Shown one piece after another: positions 1 through 6,730 of a stretch of 10,583 nt of DNA. Source of the stretch: Chloroflexota bacterium (GTDB lineage: Bacteria > Chloroflexota > Limnocylindria > Limnocylindrales > CSP1-4). The translations under genes were made by a program, and so were the position numbers. How positions within the stretch are numbered: position 1 is the stretch's first letter; every line of letters begins with the position of its first letter. The notes beneath the pieces were generated by a model. It was given only the letters and a program-made list of their open reading frames with translations. It did no database searches and was not told the DNA's origin. The DNA lies in assembly GCA_016200675.1 (NCBI GenBank), contig JACQEH010000094.1, positions 1 through 10,583 on the forward strand, in the 5' to 3' direction.

Positions 1-593
1 GGGCGTCGCTCCACTGGGCCATGGCCCAGCTCGGCGGGCGCCTGGTGCGCTCGCGGGTCGACAACCGCCTCGAGGGTGATCGCAGCTCGGTCGAGCAGGT
101 CGAGATCGTCTTCGGGACCGGCGAGCAGCTCTTCGACCTCACGAGCTACACCCGCCACCTCGGTCAGGACACCACGGGCAACCTCCTCTCGAAGGGCGCC
201 CTGACCGATCGGTCGCGGACCTATCTCAAGGGCCTGATCACGATCGAGAAGACCGCCGTCGGGACGGACAGCTACCTCGGCGAGTTCGGGATGAACCTCT
301 CGAAGGCCGCCCGGGCGGTGGCCATCCCGTCGCTGGAGATCGACCAGCCCGACTGCCGCCGGGCGATGCACTCGTCATCGGTCGGTCCGATCGACGCCAA
401 CCAGCTCTTCTATCTCGAGTCGCGCGGCATCTCGCCGGACGACGCCCGCAAGTTCATCGTCCTCGGGTTCCTGGAGCCGGTGGTCGCCCGCGTCCCCCTC
501 GAGTCCGCGCGCGAGCACCTCCGCGAGCTGCTCGAGGCGAAGTGGGCGATCGGCCAGGCCGCCGCCGCCGGCAGCACGGACGCGGCCGCCTGA
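1..593 (+). CDS. sufD: SufB/SufD-family Fe-S cluster assembly protein, probably SufD (5'-truncated)
   Basis: This is the C-terminal part of a SUF scaffold protein; the reading frame is open from the window edge (first full codon at base 3) and 196 residues are visible. The ATG at 21 is internal, because coding similarity runs through it. Family knowledge: SufB and SufD form beta-helical partners that, with the ATPase SufC, assemble Fe-S clusters in the cytoplasm. In the sequence, the repetitive beta-helix region is followed by the family's C-terminal signature (MHSSSVGPIDANQLFYLESR, then GISPDDARKFIVLGF). I favour SufD over SufB because the stretch aligns with the SufD pattern CSHG-x-x-VG-x-x-D: the His is kept, but the Cys position is Ala. 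SufB would show a different HEA motif. A Rieske protein gene follows after 20 nt, as in many actinobacterial and Chloroflexota-type suf operons. Family assignment is firm; SufD versus SufB is an inference. Confidence 0.88.
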   Translation, partial: ASLHWAMAQLGGRLVRSRVDNRLEGDRSSVEQVEIVFGTGEQLFDLTSYTRHLGQDTTGNLLSKGALTDRSRTYLKGLITIEKTAVGTDSYLGEFGMNLSKAARAVAIPSLEIDQPDCRRAMHSSSVGPIDANQLFYLESRGISPDDARKFIVLGFLEPVVARVPLESAREHLRELLEAKWAIGQAAAAGSTDAAA

Positions 594-613
594 GCCTCGG
601 CCAGGACGCCCAC

Positions 614-982
614 ATGCGCCGGATCGACCTGCTCGCCCTCGCCGATCTTCCCGACGGCACGATGCAGATGGCCTGGGTCGACGGCACCGACCCGGTCGTC
701 GTCGTCCACAGCGGCGGCGTCGTCCGGGCGTTCCAGGGCACCTGCACCCACGAGTACTTCGAGCTCGACAAGGGCTTCCTGACCGGTGGCGGCTCGGCGG
801 GGACGGACGGGCGCCCCGCGGGCACGCTCTCGTGCGCCCTCCACCTGTCCCGCTTCGACCTCGCCACGGGCGAGGCCCTCGATCCGCCGGCCGAGCTGCC
901 GCTGGCGGTCTACGACGTCGTCATCGACGACGGCCGCGTCCTGATCGAGGTCCCCGAGGGCCCGCTCGCCGTCAACGAGTAG
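614..982 (+). CDS. Rieske [2Fe-2S] ferredoxin-like protein of the suf operon
   Basis: A 122-residue soluble protein with both Rieske cluster motifs, C44-T-H46 and C74-A-L-H77, so two Cys and two His are available to bind a [2Fe-2S] cluster. The downstream GEALDPP...LPLAVYDVVIDDGRVLIEV segment is the typical end of a Rieske fold. The ATG at 614 is chosen because AGGA (603-606) lies 7 nt before it; a longer frame opening at 542 would add a basic, non-conserved extension overlapping the upstream gene. It follows the SufD-like gene by 20 nt and is presumably co-transcribed with it. Small Rieske proteins in suf operons are thought to be electron carriers in cluster assembly, but their exact role is not settled. 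The spacing between the two motifs (27 residues from H46 to C74) is about ten longer than usual and is filled by a Gly-rich loop. No cysteine desulfurase gene follows; the next gene is convergent. Confidence 0.88.
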   Translation: MRRIDLLALADLPDGTMQMAWVDGTDPVVVVHSGGVVRAFQGTCTHEYFELDKGFLTGGGSAGTDGRPAGTLSCALHLSRFDLATGEALDPPAELPLAVYDVVIDDGRVLIEVPEGPLAVNE

Positions 983-985
983 GGC

Positions 986-3697
986 CTACGGGGCGAGGGT
1001 CAGCGTCGACACCGTCGCCCTGGCGATGGCTCCGACGGAGAAGGGGAGTGGCACGGTCCCGCCGCTCGACCAGAGGTCGATGAGGTCGCCGTAGTGGCGG
1101 TCGAAGGGGTTGCCGCTCTGGCCGGTGGTCGTCACGATCCGGGCCGCGTCGGGGTTGGACATGTCGACCGTGAGCCGGTAGGACGGCCCGTTGGAGACCG
1201 TGAACGCCTTGTCGAGGCCGGCCGGGACATGTGACGGGTCGTCGGGATAGGCGTAGGCGGTCCAGGGCTGGTAGTAGTTGTTCTGGATGGCGCCGTCGAC
1301 GCCGCCGACGGGTCTGGGGCCGGAGTTGAAGTACCACGCCAGCGGCCCGATGCCGGACACGCCGAGGGTCTGCTCCTGGAAGTCCACGGCGTGGAGGCGG
1401 CCCCACGTCCAGCGGGCCGGCGAGCCGACCTCCGCCCGGAGCTGCGCCCCGGTCCGGTCCAGCGCGGCGGCGAGGATGTCCTTCTGGCGCTCGACGGCCG
1501 GCGTGGAGACGTTGTCCCACCACGGGCTCGTCGGATCCTTGAGGGCGGCAATCAGGGTCTGCCACGAAACCGTCGAGCCGCCGTAGTCCTTGGCGATCGG
1601 GCCCAGCTCGTCGTCGAAGATCGCCCGGATGAGCGTGAACTCGGTCGTGACGTAGGCGGCGCATCCCAGGGAGTCGACGTCGCACTGGCCGTCCCACGCA
1701 GCGATCCGGTCGCGGAGCAGCTTGCCGTCGTCGGTCGTCGGCTCGGCGCCCACGAGGTAGGGGATGACGGTGTCCGCCCGGAGCGGATGGGCATCCATCT
1801 CGATCGCCCGGAGGTTGCTCGTGGTCAGCGAACCCGCCTTCTCCGTCAGGAGGTCCGTGATCCGCCGGGCCCGGTAGCCCGGATCCCAGTCGTCGCCGAT
1901 GAAGTAGGGATAGTTGGCATCCACCGCCGCGTTGTTGGCGGTGACGATGAAGCCGCTCGGCGGGTCGTATTGACTGGGCAGGTCCGCGAACGTGATATAG
2001 CCCGTCCACTCCTGGGCGCCGGAGGCGCCATCGCGGACGCGGTCGCCGGTCTTCTCGCTGGCCCGGATCGGAACGAGGCCCGGCATCTGGTAGCCGATGT
2101 GGCCAGCGACGTCGGCATAGACGAAGTTCTGGCTGGGCGAGCCGTACGTGCTGAGGGCCTTCCGGAAGTCGTCGAAGTTCGCCGCGGTGTTGAGGTGGAA
2201 GATCGAGCTGAAGGCGCCATCGGGCTCCTTGATCGACGTCCACTGCAGGGTGATCGGCGGCTGGTCCTTCAATCGATCATCGACGTCGTTGAGGACCGGA
2301 CCGTGGCCGGTCGAGCGCACCGTGATCGCGACCGGCGCGCCGCCGGCGACCTTGATGACTTCGGTCCGGGTCCCGAAGGCCACCGACTGGCCCTTGAAGA
2401 GGTAGTGGGTCGGATCCTTCGGGTCAACCGTCTCGCGGTAGAGATCCTGGACGTCCGGGCCGACGTTCGTTGCGCCCCAGGCGATCTTCGCGTTGTGGCC
2501 CAGGACGATGGCGGGGACGCCCGGGAACGAGACCCCGGCGACGTCGTAGGGGCAGTCCGCGTCGACCTGCCGGCAGTGGAGGCCGTTCATGATCCAGACC
2601 GACGGCTCGCTGAAGCCGAGGTGGGGGTCGTTGGCCAGGAGGGCGCCGCCCGTCTTCGACTTCGATCCTGCGACGACCCAGTTGTTGGAGCCGATGCCGT
2701 GGTCGCCCACGAGGCCCGTGCCGCCGTCGAGGCCGGCCAGGGCGAGGATCCCGGAGCCGGTCGAGGCCAGGTCCTGCCATGCGGACGCCGTGGCGTCGCT
2801 CATGGTGTGCCGCGTGCCGGTCGCCGCTGCCGGGGTCGTGTCGGTCGCCGCGGCGGTGGTCGCCGCCGCCGTGGTCGCCGCGGCCCCGGTCGGCGCTGCC
2901 GGGGTCGTGCCGGACGCCGACGCCGTGGTCGTGCCGGACGCTGCTGCGGTCACCGCCGGCTGGGCCGCGCCAGCCCCGCTCGAGCCCTTCAGGCCGCTGG
3001 GCGTGATGACCGGCGCCGAGGCGTCGTAGGCCGGGAAGAGCGAATCGGTCCGCGCGGGATCGCCCAGCCGGGCGTCGGCGAGCATCCGGAAGATCTCGGT
3101 ATCCATGTTGCCGCCGAGGTTCCAGGCCTGGACCTTCTGCCAGGCGGCCGAATCGAGCGGCGTCCACGGCGCCGGCGTGTACCCCCCGAGGCCGCCCGAG
3201 CCGGACTTCAGGGCCGTGACGACGAACGGGAACGAGAACGATCCGTGCTGGTCCGCGATCCAGGCGTTGACCCCGTCGGCGTACCACTGGAGCGCGTCGC
3301 GGACGTCCTGGGGCATCGCGTCGAGGTCGCGCTGGGCAGCCTGCTCCCAGCCGAGGGTCCGGATGTACCTGTCCTTGTCCAGGGTGCTCGTCCCGAACAG
3401 CTCCGACAGGCGGCCGCTGCTGATGTGCCGCCAGACCTCCATCTGCCACATCCGCTCCTGGGCGTGCACGTAGCCCTGGGCGACGAAGAGATCGTGGGGA
3501 TCGTCGGCGCTGATCTGGATGATGCCGCTCGCATCGCGGGCCACGCTGACCGGGCCATGGAGGCCGGCCACGTGGATCGTGCCGCTGGTCTTCGGCAGGC
3601 CGCGGCCGGTGACCGCAGCGAGCAGGCCGACGACCGCCACGAGAGCGACCACCACGAGGATCGCCAGCGCTTTCAAGCCCCATCGCACGAAGCGCAC
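986..3697 (-). CDS. Penicillin acylase-family N-terminal nucleophile amidohydrolase, membrane-anchored
   Basis: A 903-residue precursor of the penicillin amidase (Ntn-hydrolase) family, which cleaves N-acyl amide bonds after autoproteolysis into alpha and beta chains. Residues 8-30 form one hydrophobic segment after a short basic start, so it is a signal peptide or signal anchor placing the enzyme outside the membrane. GIGSNNW at 334-340 marks the self-cleavage site, with Ser337 as N-terminal nucleophile of the beta chain. NDPHLGF (356-362), HGPV (465-468) and QNFVYAD (523-529, Asn524 the likely oxyanion Asn) are further family motifs. The alpha part (about 38-235) has the expected DLFVAQGYVHAQERMWQME. 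Residues about 238-297 are an Ala/Thr-rich insertion just before the spacer region. The start is GTG, with AAGGAG (3713-3708) 10 nt upstream. The gene lies 59 nt behind the cyclodeaminase-like gene on the same strand. The substrate (beta-lactam, acyl-homoserine lactone, N-acyl amino acid) cannot be told from the sequence. Confidence 0.92.
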   Translation of the reverse strand: MRFVRWGLKALAILVVVALVAVVGLLAAVTGRGLPKTSGTIHVAGLHGPVSVARDASGIIQISADDPHDLFVAQGYVHAQERMWQMEVWRHISSGRLSELFGTSTLDKDRYIRTLGWEQAAQRDLDAMPQDVRDALQWYADGVNAWIADQHGSFSFPFVVTALKSGSGGLGGYTPAPWTPLDSAAWQKVQAWNLGGNMDTEIFRMLADARLGDPARTDSLFPAYDASAPVITPSGLKGSSGAGAAQPAVTAAASGTTTASASGTTPAAPTGAAATTAAATTAAATDTTPAAATGTRHTMSDATASAWQDLASTGSGILALAGLDGGTGLVGDHGIGSNNWVVAGSKSKTGGALLANDPHLGFSEPSVWIMNGLHCRQVDADCPYDVAGVSFPGVPAIVLGHNAKIAWGATNVGPDVQDLYRETVDPKDPTHYLFKGQSVAFGTRTEVIKVAGGAPVAITVRSTGHGPVLNDVDDRLKDQPPITLQWTSIKEPDGAFSSIFHLNTAANFDDFRKALSTYGSPSQNFVYADVAGHIGYQMPGLVPIRASEKTGDRVRDGASGAQEWTGYITFADLPSQYDPPSGFIVTANNAAVDANYPYFIGDDWDPGYRARRITDLLTEKAGSLTTSNLRAIEMDAHPLRADTVIPYLVGAEPTTDDGKLLRDRIAAWDGQCDVDSLGCAAYVTTEFTLIRAIFDDELGPIAKDYGGSTVSWQTLIAALKDPTSPWWDNVSTPAVERQKDILAAALDRTGAQLRAEVGSPARWTWGRLHAVDFQEQTLGVSGIGPLAWYFNSGPRPVGGVDGAIQNNYYQPWTAYAYPDDPSHVPAGLDKAFTVSNGPSYRLTVDMSNPDAARIVTTTGQSGNPFDRHYGDLIDLWSSGGTVPLPFSVGAIARATVSTLTLAP
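2825..2950 (-). repeat. Low-complexity repeat tract encoding the Ala/Thr-rich insertion of the acylase
   Basis: The DNA behind the Ala/Thr-rich segment is internally repetitive. A 16-nt unit, CGCTGCCGGGGTCGTG on the + strand, occurs exactly at 2825-2840 and again at 2894-2909. GTGGTCGCCGC is doubled between them, and GTGCCGGACGC is doubled near 2908-2943. This looks like replication-slippage growth of a disordered linker. It lies wholly inside the acylase gene and keeps the reading frame. Confidence 0.7.
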
Positions 3698-3756
3698 GCT
3701 CGATTCGCTCCTTCATGTGCCGGACCGGCGGTCGCAGCGAACTTCCTTCGCCGGGT

Positions 3757-4764
3757 TCAGCGGGGGAGCACCACGCCGAGATCACGGGCCTCCGCGGCCC
3801 GCAGGATGGCGTCGGCGTAAACGACGTCGGACAGCCCGACCCCCAGGTGGGCGACGACGACCCGGCCGGGCGGCCGGGCGGTTCGCGCCAGGATCGCTTC
3901 ACCGATGGTGGCGTCCGGATCGGGGTAGCCGTCGAAGTTGCCGGCCTCGCGGTTGGCGAGGTACTGCTCGCGCTGGTCGACGAGGAAGAGCGCGGCATCG
4001 CGCGCGACCTCGGCGGCGCAGTAGGTGGCGTAGTCGATGGGGATGACCGTGGCACCCGGAGCGAGCCAGGCATTCGTCATCGCCTGGCGCTCCTCGGCCG
4101 GCCCGAAGGAGGCGGCCGTCAGGACCACATCGGCGCCGTCGACAGCAGCCCGGGCCGATGCTTCAAGCGTGGTCGGGCCGATGCCCGGCGTGCCTGCCGC
4201 TGCTTCCGCGAGGGTTGCCGCGCGGCGTGGGTCGCGGTCGAAGACGTGCAGCTCGACGCCGGGCAGGACGTGCCCGAAGACCGCCAGGTGCGAACGACCC
4301 TGGACGCCCGCCCCGATGAGCGCGGCCCGGACCGGGCGCCCCGCCACCGTGGGTCCGAACCGGCGCATCGCCAGGCCTGAGACGGCGGCCGTCCGCTGGG
4401 CCGTGATCGGCCCGCCGTCCATGATCGCCAGCGGGATCCCGGTCGCCGGATCGTTGAGGACCACGAGGGCGCTGATGCCGGGCAGCCCCAGCTCATTATT
4501 GGTGGCGAAGCCGGCAACCCACTTCATGCCCACGAGGTCGCCGAAGAGGTCGGCCCCCCGGAGCATCGCCGGCATGGCATGCACGAAGGCCGCGTCCGGG
4601 CGCGGGTGGATCGCGATCTTGGGCGGCATCTCGGCGCCGCCGGGCGTCGCGAGGGCGACCATCGTCCGCTCCGCCAGCGCCAGGCGTTCCTCCAGCGGCG
4701 GCATCGCGGCGCCGACGTCCGCCGCGGACAGCCAGCGCAGGGGCGGCAGGATGGGGGCGATCAT
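3757..4764 (-). CDS. Ornithine cyclodeaminase / mu-crystallin family protein
   Basis: A 335-residue cytoplasmic NAD(P)-dependent enzyme of the OCD/mu-crystallin superfamily, at the usual family length. Family members include ornithine and lysine cyclodeaminases, archaeal alanine dehydrogenase, ketimine reductases and SbnB-type amino acid synthases. Visible signatures are GMKWVAGF (Lys81, equivalent to the substrate-binding Lys), ITAQRTAAVSGLA (Arg124, the carboxylate-binding Arg) and the Rossmann motif IGAGVQGRSHL (150-160), followed by an acidic residue in VFDRDPRR. In place of the classical ornithine-cyclodeaminase stretch GxDxPGKxEL there is IPIDYATYCAAEV; Asp244 may keep the catalytic Asp role, but the context differs. 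I therefore do not assign ornithine as substrate or give a gene symbol. ATG at 4764 has no Shine-Dalgarno sequence but has a TACACT hexamer 7 nt upstream. It is the first gene of a two-gene unit with the acylase and is divergent from the MbfA-like gene. Confidence 0.9.
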   Translation of the reverse strand: MIAPILPPLRWLSAADVGAAMPPLEERLALAERTMVALATPGGAEMPPKIAIHPRPDAAFVHAMPAMLRGADLFGDLVGMKWVAGFATNNELGLPGISALVVLNDPATGIPLAIMDGGPITAQRTAAVSGLAMRRFGPTVAGRPVRAALIGAGVQGRSHLAVFGHVLPGVELHVFDRDPRRAATLAEAAAGTPGIGPTTLEASARAAVDGADVVLTAASFGPAEERQAMTNAWLAPGATVIPIDYATYCAAEVARDAALFLVDQREQYLANREAGNFDGYPDPDATIGEAILARTARPPGRVVVAHLGVGLSDVVYADAILRAAEARDLGVVLPR

Positions 4765-4771
4765 CGGCGGG

Positions 4772-4777
4772 AGTGTA
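4772..4777 (-). promoter_or_regulatory. Probable -10 element of the cyclodeaminase-like gene (leaderless)
   Basis: On the minus strand TACACT runs from 4777 to 4772 and is followed by CCCGCCG (7 nt) and then the ATG at 4764. No Shine-Dalgarno sequence precedes the ATG. If this is the -10 hexamer, transcription would start at or next to the A of ATG. The same TACACT stands before lgt. No convincing -35 element was seen. Confidence 0.5.
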
Positions 4778-4851
4778 GCGCCGTGGGTCGGGCGCGAAGC
4801 GGCCCTGAATCACGTGCCGGATGGACCCATCGCGAACTGCGGGTGACTGGA

Positions 4852-4857
4852 TAGGAT
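4852..4857 (+). promoter_or_regulatory. Probable -10 element of the MbfA-like gene
   Basis: TAGGAT ends 6 nt before the ATG at 4864, the same arrangement as the other transcription-unit starts here. The reading is ambiguous: the AGGA inside it (4853-4856) is also at a good Shine-Dalgarno distance (7 nt). The 99-nt divergent intergenic region (4765-4863) must hold this promoter and that of the cyclodeaminase-like gene. I saw no IdeR, DtxR or Fur box in it by eye. Confidence 0.35.
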
Positions 4858-4863
4858 TCGGAG

Positions 4864-6090
4864 ATGGCCCCCCTCGATACGGCCCAGAGCCTCGACAACC
4901 TCAAGCTCGAGCGCGATGCGATCCGGCTCTACGACGCCCTGGCCTCGATGGAGCGCGATCCGCGGCGGGCCGAGGCCTTCCGGGTGATTGCGGGCAACGA
5001 GCGTCGCCACGCCGACATCTGGGCGTCTCGCCTCCTCGAGCTCGGCGCGACCGTCCCGCCCCCGGCAGGCCCCCGCTTCCGGATCCGCGCCATCCTCGCC
5101 ATCGCGCGGCTCTTCGGGACACACTCGGTCCGCGACATGGTCCTGGCCCTCGAAGGTGACGAGCAGGATCTCTACACGGCCCAGGGCTCGCCTGAAGTCG
5201 AGGCGATTGCCGCCGACGAGAAGGAGCACGCCGAGATCTGGAAGCGCCTGTCCGGCGTGAAGGCGAGCGACGGCCGCGCCCGGTTCGGTTCCGTGTCCGT
5301 GGACGCCCGCTCGAAGGTCGCGGCTGGAGCGGCGGACCATCGCGCTGCCGCCGCCGGGGTGTCCGCGCCCGCTGAGATCGCTACCCGGGAACGGTGGCAT
5401 CGCGCCGGCCAATCGGGCACGCTGCGGGCCGTCATCTTCGGCGTCTCCGACGGGCTCGTTTCCAACCTCTCCCTGGTGATGGGCGTGGCCGGCGCCAACG
5501 CCGCCATGAGCGGCGGCAACTTCGTGCTCCTGGCGGGTATCGCCGGCCTCCTGGCGGGCGCCTTCTCGATGGCCGCCGGCGAGTACATCTCGATGCAGTC
5601 GCAGCGCGAGCTGTTCGAACGCCAGATCGCCCTCGAGCGCGCGGAGCTCGAGGCGATGCCGGAGGAGGAGGAAGTCGAGCTCGCCGCCGTCTATCGCTCC
5701 AAGGGGTTCACCCCCGAGGAGGCGACGACGATCGCCCACCGCATGTTCTCCGACCCGCAGCATGCCCTCAACACCCTGATCCGTGAGGAGCTGGGCCTCG
5801 ACCCCGACGAGCTCGGATCGCCGTGGGGAGCCGCCCTCGGCTCGTTCGTCGCCTTTGGTGTCGGCGCGCTCATCCCGGTGATCCCGTATCTGTTCGGGTC
5901 CGGCGGCCTGCACTTCGCCATCTCGCTGGGAGCGTCGCTGGTGGCGCTCTTCCTCGTCGGGGCGGGCGTCTCGCTCCTGACCGGGCGGAGCCTCGTCTTC
6001 TCGGGTGTCCGGCAGGTCGGGCTCGGCGCGGCCGCCGCCGGCGTGACGTACCTGGTCGGCAACGTCATCGGCGTGTCGGTGGGCCGCTGA
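4864..6090 (+). CDS. Ferritin-like domain fused to VIT1/CCC1 iron transporter (MbfA type)
   Basis: A 408-residue fusion. Residues about 8-130 are a rubrerythrin/ferritin-like four-helix domain with diiron-ligand candidates E16, E46-x-x-H49, E97 and E119-x-x-H122. A polar linker (about 131-183) follows. Residues about 184-408 are a vacuolar-iron-transporter domain with its signatures FGVSDGLVSNLSLVMGVAGA (192-211) and AGEYISMQSQREL (238-250). Next come a charged cytoplasmic metal-binding section rich in Glu (251-318) and the last membrane helices (321-405), about five helices in all. This is the architecture of MbfA of Bradyrhizobium and Agrobacterium, an inner-membrane protein that exports iron and protects against iron and peroxide stress. 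The same role is inferred here. ATG at 4864 is chosen because the ferritin helix begins directly after it. The gene is followed one base later by a small membrane protein gene. Confidence 0.93.
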   Translation: MAPLDTAQSLDNLKLERDAIRLYDALASMERDPRRAEAFRVIAGNERRHADIWASRLLELGATVPPPAGPRFRIRAILAIARLFGTHSVRDMVLALEGDEQDLYTAQGSPEVEAIAADEKEHAEIWKRLSGVKASDGRARFGSVSVDARSKVAAGAADHRAAAAGVSAPAEIATRERWHRAGQSGTLRAVIFGVSDGLVSNLSLVMGVAGANAAMSGGNFVLLAGIAGLLAGAFSMAAGEYISMQSQRELFERQIALERAELEAMPEEEEVELAAVYRSKGFTPEEATTIAHRMFSDPQHALNTLIREELGLDPDELGSPWGAALGSFVAFGVGALIPVIPYLFGSGGLHFAISLGASLVALFLVGAGVSLLTGRSLVFSGVRQVGLGAAAAGVTYLVGNVIGVSVGR

Positions 6091-6091
6091 C

Positions 6092-6382
6092 GTGCCGGAT
6101 CTCCGGGCCTTCGTCATCGCCGTCGGGGTCGGCGGCGGCGTGGGCGGCTACCTGACGTTCTGGTGGCATTGGCCGCTCGCGATCGCCTGGGGCATCGGGC
6201 TCGTGCTCGGCGGCCTGGTCCTGGTCGGGACGATGTCCGTGGCCAGGGATCCGGGGATCGCCGACCGGGCCTGGCGCGCCGCCGCGCCCGATCTCGTCGC
6301 CCCGCCGGCGGTACCCCCCGCCGAGGCCGAGGCCGAGGCCGCCACTCCCACCCGCAGCCGCGACCTGCCGTCCGGCGACTGA
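6092..6382 (+). CDS. Small two-helix membrane protein in operon with the MbfA-like exporter
   Basis: A 96-residue protein of unknown function. It starts with GTG one nucleotide after the stop of the MbfA-like gene (TGA-C-GTG), so translational coupling is likely. A weak GGTGGG (6078-6083) lies 8 nt upstream. Two hydrophobic segments are visible, residues about 6-25 and 29-50, joined by a tight WWHWP turn. The rest is a soluble tail rich in Pro, Ala and Glu that includes three exact GCCGAG units (6320-6337) encoding Ala-Glu repeats. I recognise no family. The coupling to the iron exporter suggests a shared membrane role, but this is an inference from position only. Confidence 0.72.
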   Translation: MPDLRAFVIAVGVGGGVGGYLTFWWHWPLAIAWGIGLVLGGLVLVGTMSVARDPGIADRAWRAAAPDLVAPPAVPPAEAEAEAATPTRSRDLPSGD

Positions 6383-6389
6383 TCCGGAT

Positions 6390-6405
6390 GGGCCTGGTCA
6401 GGCCC
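6390..6405. terminator. GC-rich hairpin at a convergent gene junction, possible bidirectional terminator
   Basis: GGGCCTGGTCAGGCCC can fold as GGGCCT/AGGCCC with a GGTC tetraloop. It spans the stop codon of the minus-strand gene (6398-6400) and begins 7 nt after the stop of the plus-strand gene (6380-6382), so it serves both directions by symmetry. No T-tract follows on either strand, so intrinsic termination is uncertain. Confidence 0.35.
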
Positions 6406-6685
6406 TCGGGTCGCTGACCGGCGAATCCTTCTCGATGGGCTCCAGCCGGTCGGGCGGCGGCTCCATGCGATAGGCGCGATGCTCAAGGAGCACCCGCTCC
6501 ACCATGGGCGCCTCGATGGGTCGCCCTCCCCGGGCGAGCCGCTCGCTGATCCAGGTCGCCTCGGCCGCGAGCTCGTCGTCCGCGATGTCCTGCTCCCGGC
6601 GAGCACCATCCATGTAGACGACCGCGACGATTCCGCCGCCCGCGACCAGCCCGAGGAGCAGCAGCCACCACTGGAACTCGGCCAT
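6398..6685 (-). CDS. Small single-helix membrane protein, unknown function
   Basis: A 95-residue protein: MAEFQWW, then one strong membrane segment (about residues 6-24), then a charged helical stretch (ARREQDIADDELAAEATWISERLARG, given here in part as residues 28-53) and a Pro/Glu-rich tail. The topology is probably N-out with a cytoplasmic C-terminal helix, but I recognise no family. The start at ATG 6685 is chosen because it puts the membrane helix at the very N-terminus. An in-frame opening at 6766 would add a non-hydrophobic stretch running into the lgt promoter. The ATG shares its A with the TGA of a seven-codon leaderless reading frame (6708-6685), so translation may be coupled. It is divergent from lgt and convergent with the two-helix protein gene. 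Confidence 0.65.
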   Translation of the reverse strand: MAEFQWWLLLLGLVAGGGIVAVVYMDGARREQDIADDELAAEATWISERLARGGRPIEAPMVERVLLEHRAYRMEPPPDRLEPIEKDSPVSDPRA

Positions 6686-6708
6686 CACGGGGTCGCGCGC
6701 ACCTTCAT
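6685..6708 (-). CDS. Possible seven-codon leaderless upstream ORF (MKVRATP)
   Basis: On the minus strand, ATG at 6708 opens a frame encoding MKVRATP. Its TGA (6687-6685) overlaps the ATG of the small membrane gene by one base (TGATG). A TAGACT hexamer ends 8 nt before the ATG. The arrangement fits a leaderless peptide that delivers ribosomes to the downstream start by re-initiation. Such a short frame can occur by chance, so this is tentative. Confidence 0.35.
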   Translation of the reverse strand: MKVRATP

Positions 6709-6716
6709 CGGATGCG

Positions 6717-6722
6717 AGTCTA
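6717..6722 (-). promoter_or_regulatory. Probable -10 element of the small membrane gene unit
   Basis: TAGACT on the minus strand (6722 to 6717) is followed by CGCATCCG (8 nt) and the ATG of the seven-codon upstream frame at 6708. It matches the TANNNT pattern and spacing seen before the other transcription-unit starts. Transcription would begin near 6708 and leave a 23-nt leader on the membrane protein gene. Confidence 0.42.
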
Positions 6723-6730
6723 GCGGTGAT

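Noticed and set aside
542..613. An upstream extension of the Rieske gene.
   Set aside because: It is a basic Arg/Gly-rich extension overlapping the SufD-like gene; the ATG at 614 has a well-placed AGGA.
979..989. GTAGG-G-CCTAC at the Rieske/acylase junction as a terminator.
   Set aside because: The arms are only 5 bp with a one-base centre, and largely arise from two facing TAG stop codons.
1391..3820. An 809-codon open frame on the + strand antisense to the acylase.
   Set aside because: It is Arg/Gly/Asp-rich with no domain, and is a GC-bias shadow of the acylase, whose minus-strand frame carries clear family motifs.
4765..4863. Metal-regulator box or other operator in the divergent region upstream of the MbfA-like gene (CACGTG at 4811-4816; TGGGTC/GACCCA at 4784-4789 and 4824-4829).
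   Set aside because: The arms are six bases or shorter and match no iron-regulator box known to me; they are within chance in GC-rich DNA.
4810..6117. A 435-codon open frame on the - strand antisense to the MbfA-like gene.
   Set aside because: It is low-complexity and charged without hydrophobic or domain pattern, while the + strand encodes a recognisable two-domain transporter.
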